A model generated the notes under the pieces. That model worked only from the letters and a program-made list of their open reading frames with translations, was not told where the DNA came from and searched no databases. A DNA stretch of 64,000 nucleotides, from NCBI GenBank assembly GCA_963924555.1, contig OZ004596.1:2976001-3040000 (forward strand), in the 5' to 3' direction. This DNA comes from Crambe crambe. Its lineage: Eukaryota; Porifera; Demospongiae; Poecilosclerida; Crambeidae. Both the position numbers and the translations under genes were made by a program. Positions within the stretch are counted from its first letter, which is position 1, and each line of letters starts with the position of its first letter. This document shows positions 36,830 to 51,894 of the stretch, piece after piece.

Positions 36830-37426
36830 TCAAATGGCGTATTTCCTACCATAAAGTGTCAATCGGTCTTTGGATGGACATTCACGGTATGGCTGGGAGT
36901 GTTTTAATAGTGTGGAAATTTTAGAATGCACTGTACATGTAGGTTCTGCCTCTTCTGAAATGTGATCCATGTCCATGATCAGGTTGGCACATGCTTCATC
37001 TATATTGATGGGACTATTTTCTCCACTTAAATTGCTTTCATTTGACTGTATTTGGGGACCAAGGATACTAGTAATTATTTCATTATACAGGTCAGGGCTG
37101 AGAACTTCGTCACTGGGACTATAGTCGACAGAAATTGCAGAAATATCAGAAGTCCCTTCAATAGCAATATCTGGTTGCTCCCATTGATCCAAGTCTGTTT
37201 TAGGTTTTCTATTTTTTTTTAAAGCTGTGACCATCTGGGGAGCTAAGCTAGAAATAGCCTCCTTTGAATCACTATCCCCAAGGAGACAAGCATCTTCCAA
37301 TTGTTTGATAAACTGATCGTATGTACTTGGTTTTGCTTGGTCAGTAAGCTTGTCTTCCTCCAATAATGTTATTAGAGTTTCAATGAAAGGCTTTGCAGAC
37401 TTATGTTGGTGCCAGCTGTCATGCAA
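36830..37426 (-). CDS. Unidentified acidic open frame of 198 codons
   Basis: The minus-strand frame reads MHDSWHQHKSAKPFIETLIT at its start and is then rich in D, E and S (SAISVDYSPSDEVLSPDLYN). It ends GRKYAI, or splices out at TTATG|GTAGGA near 36842. The upstream sequence stays plausible (AANKKLLHD...), so the true start may be in another exon. No family recognised. It lies upstream, in the same orientation, of the broken chromodomain frame and may belong to the same element or gene. Confidence 0.4.
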   Translation of the reverse strand: MHDSWHQHKSAKPFIETLITLLEEDKLTDQAKPSTYDQFIKQLEDACLLGDSDSKEAISSLAPQMVTALKKNRKPKTDLDQWEQPDIAIEGTSDISAISVDYSPSDEVLSPDLYNEIITSILGPQIQSNESNLSGENSPINIDEACANLIMDMDHISEEAEPTCTVHSKISTLLKHSQPYRECPSKDRLTLYGRKYAI

Positions 37427-37602
37427 TAGTTTTTTATTTGCTTCAGACTAGAGTTTAGCTTTCTTACTAGGAATCGCTTGTAAAGCGTTGTTGGGCGAGC
37501 GAAGCAATATTGATAATGTGAAGTTATGTCCTCATGCACATACATGCAGTTTACACAATTTTTGTAAATTATTGGGTGTGACATGCAGTGGGAGGGGCGC
37601 AT

Positions 37603-38569
37603 GCATTTCTTTCGTCCAGCCTAGTTCTTATCTCTTTCTCTGTCTCCTTTTTTCTCTTTTTAGCCTTTGGTGGCTCCATACTATAGTAGCGTCAAATTCA
37701 CAAGATTAGTTTTTGCTAATCAATATTAAAATGAGTCTTTGTTGTCGCTTAGCAATTGGTTCAGCGCATGCGCAATGATAATTTTTTGACGTACACATAT
37801 ATATATATATCTCGAGCTCCTGTTGACATGACCAGAGAGTGGCTCGCTTCGCTCGCCAATTAAATTTATCCACTTTCCATTTTTGTAATGCAAATTGCAA
37901 ACAGTGAGAGGAACAGTATTTGTGGCTTACACCAGTTTTAATAGCACAATCTTCATTACAACGAGGGTATTGCTACAACACAACTTGCGATTCAATACAT
38001 AAGTTTTCCCATGTATCAAAGCATTACAAGCAGTGCAAGGGTCCACTTGTATAGGCAACACCACTACATGCTCCCATGGGGGCTCCATGTAATGCCCTTA
38101 TAGTACCAACATGTGTGATTTCATTTTCGTTGCTAATTTTTCCTTTTGGATATACTTAATAGAGTGGCTCATCTGCAATCGATTGCAGCTTATGATACTC
38201 ATTAGGATCCACTGTTGGAAGCTTGTGCAGCAATCATACTGAACTGTGAAAAGCTCATTATTTGAATCAGTATATGCTACTACTTTCTCATTCTGCCTGC
38301 CTTCATTCCATAATTTCTTAATGTTTGTTACACCTGCAGTTCGGTCACCATACAGTTGGGCATACTTACAGTTATAAAGACCTTGACATTTACAAAAAAC
38401 ACCTAAATGCAAATTATACAGCTATAAGTATTTTATTGCACATTATCCAAATTCATGCCATGCCTATCTTACACCAAGTATGATTATTGACATTGGTCAT
38501 AAAGATTTGTTTTAAAAAAACATTCCATGGGGTTTGTGTTTGTACGTTCTACATCATTGTTTTAATATT
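37603..38569. other. Spacer without recognised gene
   Basis: A TA run lies at 37797-37811. A minus-strand open frame of 104 codons at 38098-38412 has no recognisable motif. Confidence 0.45.
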
Positions 38570-39195
38570 ACTTTTGTGAGTTTTGCTCTAATAATTGTGA
38601 GTTCTACTCTATAACTTGTCAGTTCTGTTACTCTAATGTTCGTTATGAGTGTTACTCTAATGTTACTTGTGAGTGTTACTCTGATGTTCGTTGAGTGTTA
38701 CTCTAATGTTAGTTATGAGTGTTACTCTAATGTTCGTTATGAGTGTTACTCTAATGTTAGTTATGAGTGTTACTCTAATGTTACTTGTGAGTGTTACTCT
38801 AATGTTACTTGTGAATGTTACTCTAATGTTACTTGTGAGTGTTCGTTGAGTACTCTAATGTTAGTTATGAGTGTTACTTTAATGTTAGTTATGAGTGTTA
38901 CTCTAATGTTAGTTATGAGTGTTACTCTAATGTTAGTTATGAGTGTTACTCTAATATTAGTTATGAGTGTTACTCTAATGTTAGTTATGAGTGTTACTCT
39001 AATGTTAGTTATGAGTGTTACTCTAATGTTAGTTATGAGTGTTACTCTAATGTTAGTTATGAGTGTTACTCTAATATTAGTTATGAGTGTTACTCTAATG
39101 TTAGTTATGAGTGTTACCCTAATGTTACTTGTGAGTGTTACTCTAATGTTACTTGTGAGTAATGTTACTTATCTCTAATGTTACTTGTGAGTTCC
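38570..39195. repeat. 24-bp minisatellite, about 22-24 units
   Basis: The unit is GTTACTCTAATGTTAGTTATGAGT with variants at two positions (TTAGTTAT / TTACTTGT / TTCGTTAT, and ATATTAG). Edges are degenerate (from about 38570) and two units are shortened near 38690 and 38840. Because 24 is a multiple of three, long repetitive frames stay open, but they have no other sign of coding. Confidence 0.97.
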
Positions 39196-39682
39196 TATCA
39201 GATGACCTCTAACTTTGATTGAGAGATATTGTGCCAGTCGGCCACATTACACACAGACACACACAGACACACCCGTACCACACACACATCTTGCTGGATA
39301 TGCACACTAGTTTTGAGCTATCTTGTCAGGTGTTATAGAACACCATAACAGACTAGTGGACTAGTGGCTGAAATAAATGTACACAGCATTCTGCATCACA
39401 TGACTTAGCTAAACAGGTGGTGTGCTGTAGATTTGTACATGCTTTAAGTGTTCATACCTTGTTGCAATTGTACATGGCTGCTGCATTGTAGCTGCAGCTC
39501 TAGTTGCATTTCATGTTAGATCTGTACCTTTGCAGAGTGTATATTTACCATGAATGAAGCTATTAATATTAAATAATAATAAAAGTTACAGCTACAATAA
39601 TTAATAGCTATGATCAATCATTTCAATTACAATAATCAAAGAAAGTACGAATATCCAATTGCCGACCTGATGTACTGGTATC

Positions 39683-39745
39683 CTGAAGATCCAGGTGTTT
39701 CTTGCGTGCCTTCAGAAGGCACGCAAGAAACACCTGGATCTTCAG
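39683..39745. repeat. Perfect 63-bp palindrome (31-bp arms, 1-nt centre)
   Basis: 39683-39713 is exactly reverse-complementary to 39715-39745 around a single A. The arm begins CTGAAGATCCAGGTGTTTCT. The loop is too small for an ordinary hairpin RNA precursor, so a cruciform-forming inverted repeat or a recent inverted duplication is likelier. Confidence 0.98.
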
Positions 39746-39855
39746 TTCAGATGGGAAGCTGCTTTTTTTACATGCTGGTTGATCACTTTTGTTTGGATTG
39801 AACCAGGCCAGCTGGGACACCAGCTACACATAGTTTCATCAGGGTCATCTATGTA

Positions 39856-40238
39856 TTAAAAGAGGTAGAAATCTTCCATTCTGCATTTTTCTAAGATTAC
39901 ATCGAGTTTTGACTTCTTAAAAGCTGGCTCTTCAGTGGTACTTTTGGTCTGTTCAAATTATGATGATGATGATGTATAATAATAATAATAATAATATAGC
40001 TAAATATCAAGCACACAAACATAACTCTCAGAATGGCTACTCACTCTGTCACAATTACCTTTCGTTTAGCAGATTTCCTTGTAGACTCACATGGTGTTGG
40101 TAGTGATGGCACCAAATCATGATCACTCTCTAAGGTTACTCTACCAGCTAACTCATCCACATGATAGAGTTCAATTTCTAGACCTTTCTTAGAAATATGA
40201 GGGAAAAATTCTTTGATATCACAGCACATACTCTTCAT
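39856..40238 (-). CDS. Small two-exon gene with C-terminal PIP-box-like motif
   Basis: Exons 40238-40059 and 39948-39856 join in phase (AAG|GTAATT donor, GAACAG acceptor) into about 90 residues. The N-part (MKSMCCDIKEFFPHISKKGL, then DELAGRVTLESDHDL) looks like a small folded domain, perhaps ubiquitin-like or PB1-like. The middle is basic (STRKSAKRKTKS, then FKKSKLD) and could be a nuclear signal. The protein ends EKCRMEDFYLF, resembling the MTDFY core of p21-type PCNA-binding motifs. Coding sequence may extend upstream through another exon (an AG acceptor at 40263-40264 keeps the frame open). No orthologue recognised. The splicing is inferred. Confidence 0.4.
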
Positions 40239-40264
40239 ATTGTATTCTTTGGCTTTGCTTCTAT

Positions 40265-41454
40265 CAAATCGCTAGATTTTTACTGTACTTCTTTCTCCTT
40301 CATGCAGCTCAGCTCAACAACAATAATCTTACTTCAAGCATGCGCAGAACTTCTACAAGCATGCTATTAGTATTATAGAGACATCTAAATGTAAGCAAAT
40401 GTATCTAGCTACTTTAATTGTTTGGTAACAGCATTGGGAAGACTTCAGTCCTGAATCATGTCTTGACCCTTGACTGAAACTCCGAAGAGCCGTTGACCGT
40501 CTGACCGGAACAGAAAATCAATCTTGATGACCCGTTGACCTCACTTTGACCCCGGTCGCAAATGTATGTACAGAATGGGAGTGACCTCCCCCTGTCAAAT
40601 TCACTAAAATGCCCCCAAAACTCTATTTAAGCCAAAATGATGTTCTTCTAATATCACTATTGTGAATTAAGCCCCTGTTACTACAAACGCGTTTTCAATA
40701 TCCAAGAGTAAGAAGGCCCATAGGTGGCCATAAAGTATTCTACCATTTAGTAGCAAGCACTGGCAGTCCTATATATACAATAATAGACCTTATTTATAAC
40801 TTGAGCCATCCGTATCTCTGTCCCGACCTCTTCTCCTTCCAATGGTCACTCATATAAATGGGCTTGAGAGTGGTTTGACAGTCCCCAGCCAAACATTTGA
40901 AATCTAGTGCATATGTAGAGGGCTGTGAAGTGCCACTAACCTTCCCTTCAAGTTATTTATAATGGCCACAGGTATTAGATGAGAGATGACAGGACGACGG
41001 TACTGTCAGGCCAACTGTATCAAGCAAGTATCTGTTGGTGAGTCAAACACTATTAAACTACTACCTGTGGCTGTTTTCTCCCATTGCAGATGTTTAACAG
41101 TCCTTAAAGATGAAATTTTACCACTAAAAATGGAATATTTTGTGGTTTCCTTATGTAGGTGTAGTCCTCAGGGAAGCAACTCAAACTAAAGAGAGACATC
41201 CATACCTTTTGTCAATACAATTATTTGTATCATATGTCTTGAAAAACTTCCAGATTTGTTGTCAGCTTAAGCAAAGAGGAGATGTTCTATTTGTGACCCT
41301 TGTTTAGCTGCTGCTCAGTTCATAATGGCTTTACCTTCTACCTAGATGGGAATAGGGAGGAGGAGTTATGGGCTACTCTTGTCTGGATTAGTGGAATGTC
41401 TTGGAGATGCCTGTCTTGTCCCATACCGGAAATTAAAATGAATTAACACGTATC
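40265..41454. other. Spacer without recognised gene
   Basis: Nothing convincing. TTGACC/TGACC phrases cluster at 40466-40555. Confidence 0.5.
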
Positions 41455-42717
41455 TACAGTGGATTCACGTTCCGTTCGAATCTAATAATTTTTCCGTGAC
41501 CTGTGAGAGATATTCCGTAATGGTATTCATTGACTATTTCAACGCATAAGCACACCGCTGCACTTACAGTGAGATGTCTACTGATCATTAATTTAGTTTC
41601 AGTTTCCATCATTGATATTGTTTACGGAAAAACCATAGATAGTATATTACCGCCCCGGGATTGGAAACGGTAGCATAGGCTAATTGAAAATTCCGCGGGC
41701 ACTCCGTGTTATGGTTTGCGACCAAGAAACTTACCTGGTTACGTGGGTAGCAACGGGCTGCAGCGGTCCGCTAGGAGGCGTGTGGCTGCTCTTTCACAGG
41801 GAAACTGCAAGCGGCGGTTAATATTTATAATTTGCATCCACAATTTCAATTATTCCTACTAGTATAATGGCTGAATTCCACACTTTAGCGATATAGAAAA
41901 CTAGAAGAAAATTTGTCGGGGGAATGGTAGTCTTCATAACTTAGGTTTGTGCTTATTATCTAGTTTTGTGAGTAGAGTCATCCTTCTTTTATAGAATGAG
42001 TGGCATTAGATGCATGTTACTGCATTAATGGTGACAATATAAACCAATTACTTAGAGCACTCATGGGAGGAAGGAAGCATCGGCTATGTACAAGAAAGTA
42101 ATGGTCATGTAACCTCCACTGCTGCACTCCATTCCAGATATCCTGGTCACTCTACAGTTTATGCCAGTATTAAATGATCAATAGTGTCAATATCATTTAT
42201 AAATTGCAACATGACCCTAAAAATTGTTCCGGCATTGCAGCTCCTGTGTCTCTCTAGTAACTGTGCCAGATTGATTCCAGCAAAATTGTGTTGGTAACTC
42301 TGATGACTGCATCTAGGCATTGAAGTTCATTGACAATTTTGATGGTATAATATTATATTATTAGCGACTCTGCATCAATTTTTGTGATCACTTACTTGTG
42401 CATGCAAATCTATCTGAGCCAGAAAGTAATTATTATATTATGTAGTATAATTATTGTGTAGTAGCCTCCTCGACTGATGAATAAGGAGAGGAAGAAGAGT
42501 CCATCACATCACTAGTAGCATGCACTGTATGTATTGCACATTATCACTGTATGTTCTGTAATAATTATTAGATTTAAGCGCGCGCGCGTTGACATCATGG
42601 ATTGCCCGTGGAAGGGTTTCCGTTTCCAATCCCGGGGCGGTAATATACTATCTATGGAAAAACATACGCCAATCGCAATACGCAATGTTTATTCGAACGG
42701 AACGTGAATCCACTGTA
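41455..42717. mobile_element. TA-flanked Tc1/mariner-like MITE carrying a nested element
   Basis: Perfect 25-bp terminal repeats CAGTGGATTCACGTTCCGTT(CGAAT) lie at 41457-41481 and, inverted, at 42691-42715. Both are flanked by TA. CAGT termini and a TA duplication are the Tc1/mariner signature. Without the inner insertion (41633-42657) the host MITE is only about 240 bp, so it is non-autonomous. Confidence 0.9.
41633..42657. mobile_element. Nested 1,025-bp TIR element (GGGATTGGAAAC family)
   Basis: Identical 38-bp inverted ends: 41633-41670 begins CCATAGATAGTATATTACCG and contains GGGATTGGAAACGG, and 42620-42657 is the exact reverse complement. AAAAA lies on both sides. The right 190 bp match 16480-16650. 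No coding capacity. It inserted into the TA-flanked MITE, so it is the younger of the two. Confidence 0.92.
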
Positions 42718-42971
42718 ATTAAACGTGATGCCGAATTGAAACACGCAAAGTGTTAAGGGTCAAAGGTCGCTTGGGGCATGACGTAATGTCTCCCATGACA
42801 TGCACGGTCTGCTTGCAATGCTTATAAACAAGAGCAAAGCCGAGTTACAGTGACTTTTTAGTCTGGAAAGTGAGTTCGAACGCTAAAATTAATTTTAATG
42901 TGTAGCATATTAGCTAGCTACCACATTTCGTTCCGTTGATTTGCAGTTGAAGAAGTCACCTTGTAACTAAT
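42718..42971 (+). promoter_or_regulatory. Upstream region of CAMKK
   Basis: About 250 bp separate the nested MITE pair from the CAMKK start codon, so the promoter and 5' leader must lie here or within the MITE. An AAGGTCGC half-site-like motif and CpGs near 42760-42890 are visible. No TATA box is evident. Confidence 0.4.
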
Positions 42972-46194
<3,223 letters not shown>

Positions 46195-46264
46195 GATTAG
46201 GACAACTACTACATAGATATCCAAACCATTATTGTCATCAATATGTTAATTAATTAATACTAGT

Positions 46265-46270
46265 AATAAA
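46265..46270 (+). terminator. Poly(A) signal of CAMKK
   Basis: AATAAA lies 71 bp after the CAMKK stop and only 7 bp before the GLE1 stop on the other strand. The two 3' ends must overlap or nearly so. Confidence 0.6.
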
Positions 46271-46276
46271 TATTGT

Positions 46277-49120
46277 TCAAGCTAAAGCTATTCCCTTGGA
46301 TCTAGTCCTCCAAAACTCGGTGTGGAGGTAGCCTTTAGGTTCAGCAATATTGCCAGATAGATTGAAAGCCTAGTCATGAAAGGGAAAGGTACTTATTCCA
46401 CAATAATTAAGTTAGTAATCATACCTTCAAAAATTCAGTAAGTCTGGTAATGGGTCCCCTTTGAGATTTAGGAGTGCATTTTTCCATTCTACAGAAGTGA
46501 ACAATCAAGCCTGATAAAAAACAAAACTACACAAAAAAAAAACAATAGGTATCATGCTCTTACTTGGGAACATATTTCTCATACAGAATATCAAGAAGCT
46601 TTATAAACTGTCTGCCAAACTTCTTCATTAAAGCATGACCAGCTATCTATAATAAAATACAACTTGATAAAGGGAATGAATTTGGGGCTACCCATAATGA
46701 AGGGGGTGGGTGGTGCTGAGATCACCCTACAATCTGGCTTCAGTCACATACTTCTAAAAAATCTCCCAATGCAGCTGCAGTGAGGGTTGGGTGAGGCTCC
46801 ATATTCAGAATCCTGGAGAGCCACGCCCATCCATGATCCAAACCATAGGGGTGAGGTAGCTGTTCCATTGGGAGTTGAGAGGTACTAATTATGGCAGCAT
46901 AAAGACGCACAATGCCACGCATCCGATCCAGAAATTTGTCATCTGTTTCTATAATTCCACTAGATGATACCTTATAACCTTGAAGCCTGCAGTTTAATTT
47001 TGTAAGTGAATCTAAATATAAATCTGCACTCACTTTAAGTGCTCCACGTCAGTAATGTCATCACTTTTCTTGACATTAAGTGGAACCAAAATTGGGCACA
47101 CACAATGGAAATGTGCAACTATTAGGTCACCAATTTCAGGGAATTTTGACCAAATTCCTATTGCAGCAGCAGCTAAACAAAAAGCTGCTTCACTTTTGGC
47201 TGAAACCTGATCCTCTCCTTGTTTCTACATGATTATGGTAAAGTCTCAATGACTTAGCTACCTATATACCTACCTAACTACCAACATACCACTATTTTTT
47301 TGGCAAAGAGGTTTGAGCAGTACAGTTTGGCTTCTGGATGCTGACCAACATTTATTGATTTTCCCATCACATCAATCGAGTGTCCTCCTATCAAAGTTCT
47401 GAGTTTTCCAATTTTATGTATCAAATCTTCACCACTGCTTGCAGAAATAGAATTTACAGTACAGGTTACAGCTTTTTGGAGCTCAAATCGATATCTTCTG
47501 ATGACAGGATCCTTAGATGTTGACAAGGAGTTCGTTTTCAAAATAGTGCTTGATATCATATCCTGGAGTTTGGTATACTGAGACACCACTGATTTTGGCA
47601 TACCCACTGAAAATAGAATGATCACGTATGACTGCACTCTGTAACTACTTCATACAGATTAGTTGACATGTATAACTATTGCCATTATTGTAAATGTGAT
47701 CTACAATATCATGTATGTACAAGCAAAAAATCCTACTAGCTGATGCTTTAACATGAGGAAAAGTAGTTACATCCACAAATTTACATTTCCTCATCCCCAA
47801 AAATCTGCTAATTTCAGGAAAACATTAAGAGTGCACTAAAAATAATTATTTGCAACCTATAGAATCTTCTTCTGCTACTTGAGCAGATGTAGGTTGGTCC
47901 TCTTGGTTCGCTTTCTCTTGCAAATACTTTTGTTTTTCTTCTTCAGCTTTTTTCTCCTGTTCTAATTTAAGTGCTTCTTGTTGGAGGAGGACTTTTGCTG
48001 CTTCTTCCTTACCAATTTGATTTGCTTCCTGCACAGCTCCTCTCATGTGACCAAGTAAACCATTAAGTTGAGCTTGAAGGTGATAGATCTAAAAACAAAG
48101 TGGTTATTAATAATCAATAAGGCAAGATCCAGAACCTGATCTTCATTCGGTAGTGCCATGGATTCCTCAGTAGTAGTGAGAATTTTCTGGCTCCATGATT
48201 TAAAGCTATCATTGACAGATGAAGGTAGGTATTGAGGATACATGCAACTCTCATAGAGAGTTGTTAAATCATGGATCAATGATTTGACCTCTTCTTTATG
48301 CTGCATGTACAAATTCTGCAGATGCACTCTCCTACAAAGAAGTAAGCTATGATAGCAATATTATTATTTATGACCACCGACCTTCTTTCCTTAAGAATTG
48401 CACTTTTTTTGGCCTGTTGCTCACCATCAATGAGTAGAGCCTCTGCTTTCTGTCAATACACAATATATATAGTACATACAGGAGTCTTATCTCCTAATAG
48501 AAGCACCTCTTCTTCCATCCTGCATTCATTAAGAGCATCTTTCTTCCATTTCTGGATGGACAATGACCTGCACAATAATTAAAAAACACAAGGTGCAGGT
48601 ATCCCTTTTGTTTAGCTAGTGAACCTATCAATACTTTGAAGCTAAAATTATAAACTTTAAAACCCATTATGTGTAAGAAAGGGTGGTAGAATTAGACTAA
48701 CATGTGTATGTCGAGTAATTTCATACTCTCTTGACGCTTCTCCATCCTTTGGTATCGTTTTTCTTCCTCCTTCTCAAATTGCTCTTGGTTTATCCTGATA
48801 AATTCTTTACACCTTCGTCGAAATGACTTTCTGGATTCTTCCAAACGTTCATGAGTTTCTATCAATAGCCTATCATCCAATGATTGTTCACATTTAGTCA
48901 GATCATGGCTGAGTTCATCAATTACAGTGAGAGTTTTCTCATCATTTCCAGCTGGACTATCAGTCCTGGTGATGGTGGATGCAGAAGGGTCTCCCACAAA
49001 TAGATCTGGTGTGTTAGCTGCATCGATATCTTCACTTGATCTCTGCAGCCACTTCTTAGCTATAATGCTCTTTATTTCAGTTGGAAATGATGGCAAAGGG
49101 TTACACTCGTCCAAAGTGAT
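46277..49120 (-). CDS. GLE1: mRNA export factor GLE1, first exon(s) not found
   Basis: Eleven exons on the minus strand fit by phase: 49120-48702, 48567-48507, 48449-48382, 48331-48136, 48088-47857, 47606-47290, 47224-47034, 46986-46752, 46646-46564, 46488-46425 and 46369-46277, about 652 residues. GLE1 sits at the cytoplasmic face of the nuclear pore and with inositol hexakisphosphate activates the helicase DBP5 in mRNA export. The N-half is a long charged coiled coil (CKEFIRINQEQFEKEEEKR, EAANKV-type LLQQEALKLEQEKKAEEEKQ). The C-terminal GLE1 domain includes FELQKAVTCTVNSIS, KFPEIGDLIVAHFH, MRGIVRLYAAIIST and HPYGLDHGWAWLSRILNMEP. It ends PKGYLHTEFWRT, matching human PKGFLTSSFWRS. The frame is blocked by a stop just above 49120 and no in-frame ATG precedes ITLDECNPLP, so a short 5' exon is missing. 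Confidence 0.95.
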
Positions 49121-50954
49121 CTGGTTCAATCATAATGCATTCAATGAAAAGCATTGAAGTGCTAACCCTCAGTGCTCACTAAGTGTGTTTAGTATTAAGA
49201 TATAGAACAAATAAATCATATCACCGATGAGCAGGAGGTATAAGTATTTCATCTTGAATCATCTATTAAAATTTGTGTGTGGCATTCTATTGGGCTAACT
49301 AGCAGTGTCCATACTAGAGTCCAACATTCTCATTTTGAATTATCATCAGTGCAAAATACTGCTTGGAGAACTGCACAGATACAATTAAGGTAAGACAGTA
49401 GCAGCAGACTTGTCACTAGTTAGCTACGAGTTTTCATACTGTTGCTCTACACCAGTCCACAGATGCAGAGCTCACCTTGTAGCCTAAAGCCTTTCAGCAG
49501 CCCAGAGTGTGCATTATATGGAGTAGTACGGTTTCTGGAATAAAGCCTTTTCCAAAAACTGGCTCAATTCAAACATTGGAGAGTATTGTCTAGACATTGT
49601 TAAGGCTGAAATTGAACTGTTCCAATTGCTACTGGCAGTGTTGTGAATGTAACATACAGACAAGACACACCAACCCTTGCAACATCATGATGGACAATAG
49701 GTAAGAGGCATCAGTCATACTTTGATGCACCATACCTTATTTTTGGTATATCAGTTTTGTGTAGGGCATAGTGTTATTCATCAGTAGTGTAAAACATTTT
49801 CCTATGATTATAGTGTTAATTCTCTATTTCTGTCATGCTAGCCTGTTTTCATCGAGTGCTTTAAAATTATAAACACCCCCCCACCACACACCCCTTGATG
49901 ACTTCATCTTGCTCTATCTCAAATTTAATAATGCTTGAACAAGTCCTCTTCATATTTGGACTGCTGAATCAATTTCAAGCTCAAACTTCACTGCAGAGGG
50001 TGCAATTTGAAAATGAAAGAGCATGCAACTACATCCTGTATGCTCCTCTAGTTATGGACCAAACCATGCAGATTTTTCATGTGCTCAGTTAGCTCAGAAC
50101 TAGGGATTGGTGTGGCTACTAGGTTAGCTGTTGGTTGTTCACTGTCTGGAATTAATGTGGAGCACTGGTGGCAAGAACTCTTTATTGCAATTGCACATGC
50201 ATGCATGAATGTGGTCCACAGATTTATACTTATAATGCTGTCCATGATCACACCAATGTTATTAAGTACTTGGGGGAATTAGTAACTATCATCAGGCCTG
50301 CAATGACTGTAGCCAAGACCTTTGAAAACAGCCTATCTTAAACAAGTAAATAAAATTTTTCTCACTTCAAATAAAGTGACATATTTCATAAGGCAGCCTA
50401 TGTTAAACATCTTACAAACATCTTCACTTTTTTATACAGTCATCCCTATATCTATATCATTCAACATTTGTGTCACTTTTACTCATTTCCTTCTTTTTTT
50501 TTGAAATTAGGAAGATAAGCAATACACATAATCATTATTTCTAGTCATGCCCACACATGTAGATAGCAGAGTTGATTAGTAATGCCAGTTTCTTGTTTCT
50601 TGATCCTGGTGCTATGTAGCACCAACTAAAGCCCAGAGAAGAGCAACAAGGTAGAGAAAGCAGCAGATGGTATGTATAGTGCAATCTATAAAGTGACTGA
50701 TTGCCCTTGTTTTGCAAGTGGAAAGAATGTTATTTGCCTTAGTCTCATGTAATGTCGTAGCTACTGTGGCATTAGCTATTCGTGATGGCCATGTAAGTTT
50801 ATCATTTACTGTATTCACTCATTATTGAGCATTTCCACAGGAAGAAACTAGTGCGTAACAGCAATAACTTCATTGGGAGCATAATTTAGACTACCACGTG
50901 ATAAGTTCAATGCAAATAGTCATTGTTGAAGCTTCGTAAGAAAACAACTTCCTT
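49121..50954. other. Region upstream of GLE1
   Basis: The missing GLE1 first exon and its promoter should lie in the lower part. A donor-like CTACAAG|GTGAGC on the minus strand near 49475 is a candidate 5' exon end but has no clear ATG. A piece of the ACTTGGTATG repeat family lies near 50610-50650. No other gene is recognised. Confidence 0.4.
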
Positions 50955-51093
50955 ATGGAAACAAGGGTAGGGATGAACGATGGAAATGGGATCAATCTTT
51001 GTTCTGTATATCCACGTCAGAACAAAGATTGATCCCATTTTCATCCTTCATCCCTACTTTTTTGAGCAATTGCCATCCCTACATTTTTATCCC
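50955..51093. repeat. Compact foldback MITE
   Basis: Arms meet almost without a loop near 51016-51022 (GATCAATCTTTGTTCTG... and its inverse). The same family as 24679-24941, but shorter in the centre. Confidence 0.9.
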
Positions 51094-51894
51094 TCATACA
51101 AAATATGATGATTGGTATACTATTATTATAATAGCAGAAGTCGGGATGTATAACACAGAAGTTTGAATGTAAGTTGCTAAGTAGCTATAGATGCATGACA
51201 AAATCCCTATATGGAAGAAGTTTAAGACTCAAGCAGTCGAGATAGATAACCAGACCTTTAGATACAAGACAGAGGAAACTAACCTTCTGTCAAGTGTAGT
51301 CATTAGATTGTAGCCGTAGGCTAGCTACAGTAGCTAGTAGAGAACTACATGAGCTTCCCTAAGTAATTAATTGAAAGTTCAAGTTCAAGATAATATGGCT
51401 GGCTGTTGCATGTAGCAGACTGAATGTGACATATAAGGCATACTCGATGGGATGTGGACCTATGGTACAGATTTATGGCGTGGCTTATTTTTTTACACCT
51501 CAATGGAAATATTTTCATCCTCTGAACCAGAATGATGAGGTTTTTAAAAGCTAAGTTTTGTATTAAATTCTGGTGTCTAGTTCCATCTAACATCCAATGA
51601 GTGAATATTAGCTGCTGTAGGTGCATTATGTACAATCATTTCATAAGTTTATGCTTTTTCATTACATATCAAATAGGAAAATAAACACCTATCTTCCCCG
51701 AGTACTCTATCACTTCACTGTCCAATTGCTAAAAGACCTTCATCGTTTCCATGCTATTAACCAACTTTTCTTCATTTTGGACTGCGCAAAATATAGTACT
51801 GTCTTTTGACAATACTTTACCTGTCCCACATCGATGCATGTGCAGCTCATTTCAGAGAGTTACTTTCATGAGTTGCTGCAGAAGCTAGCTAGTC
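51094..51894. other. Spacer without recognised gene
   Basis: Minor open frames only. No motif, tandem array or inverted ends seen. Confidence 0.5.

Noticed and set aside
38636-39178. 180-codon and 107-codon repetitive open frames; superficially CRISPR-like regular repeats
   Set aside because: Head-to-tail 24-bp minisatellite without unique spacers in animal DNA. The period is divisible by three, so frames stay open by chance.
39683-39745. microRNA precursor
   Set aside because: Arms are perfect with a one-base centre and no loop, unlike a processed hairpin.
48349-49157. Plus-strand frames opposite GLE1
   Set aside because: Antisense to well-supported GLE1 exons, without their own splice logic.
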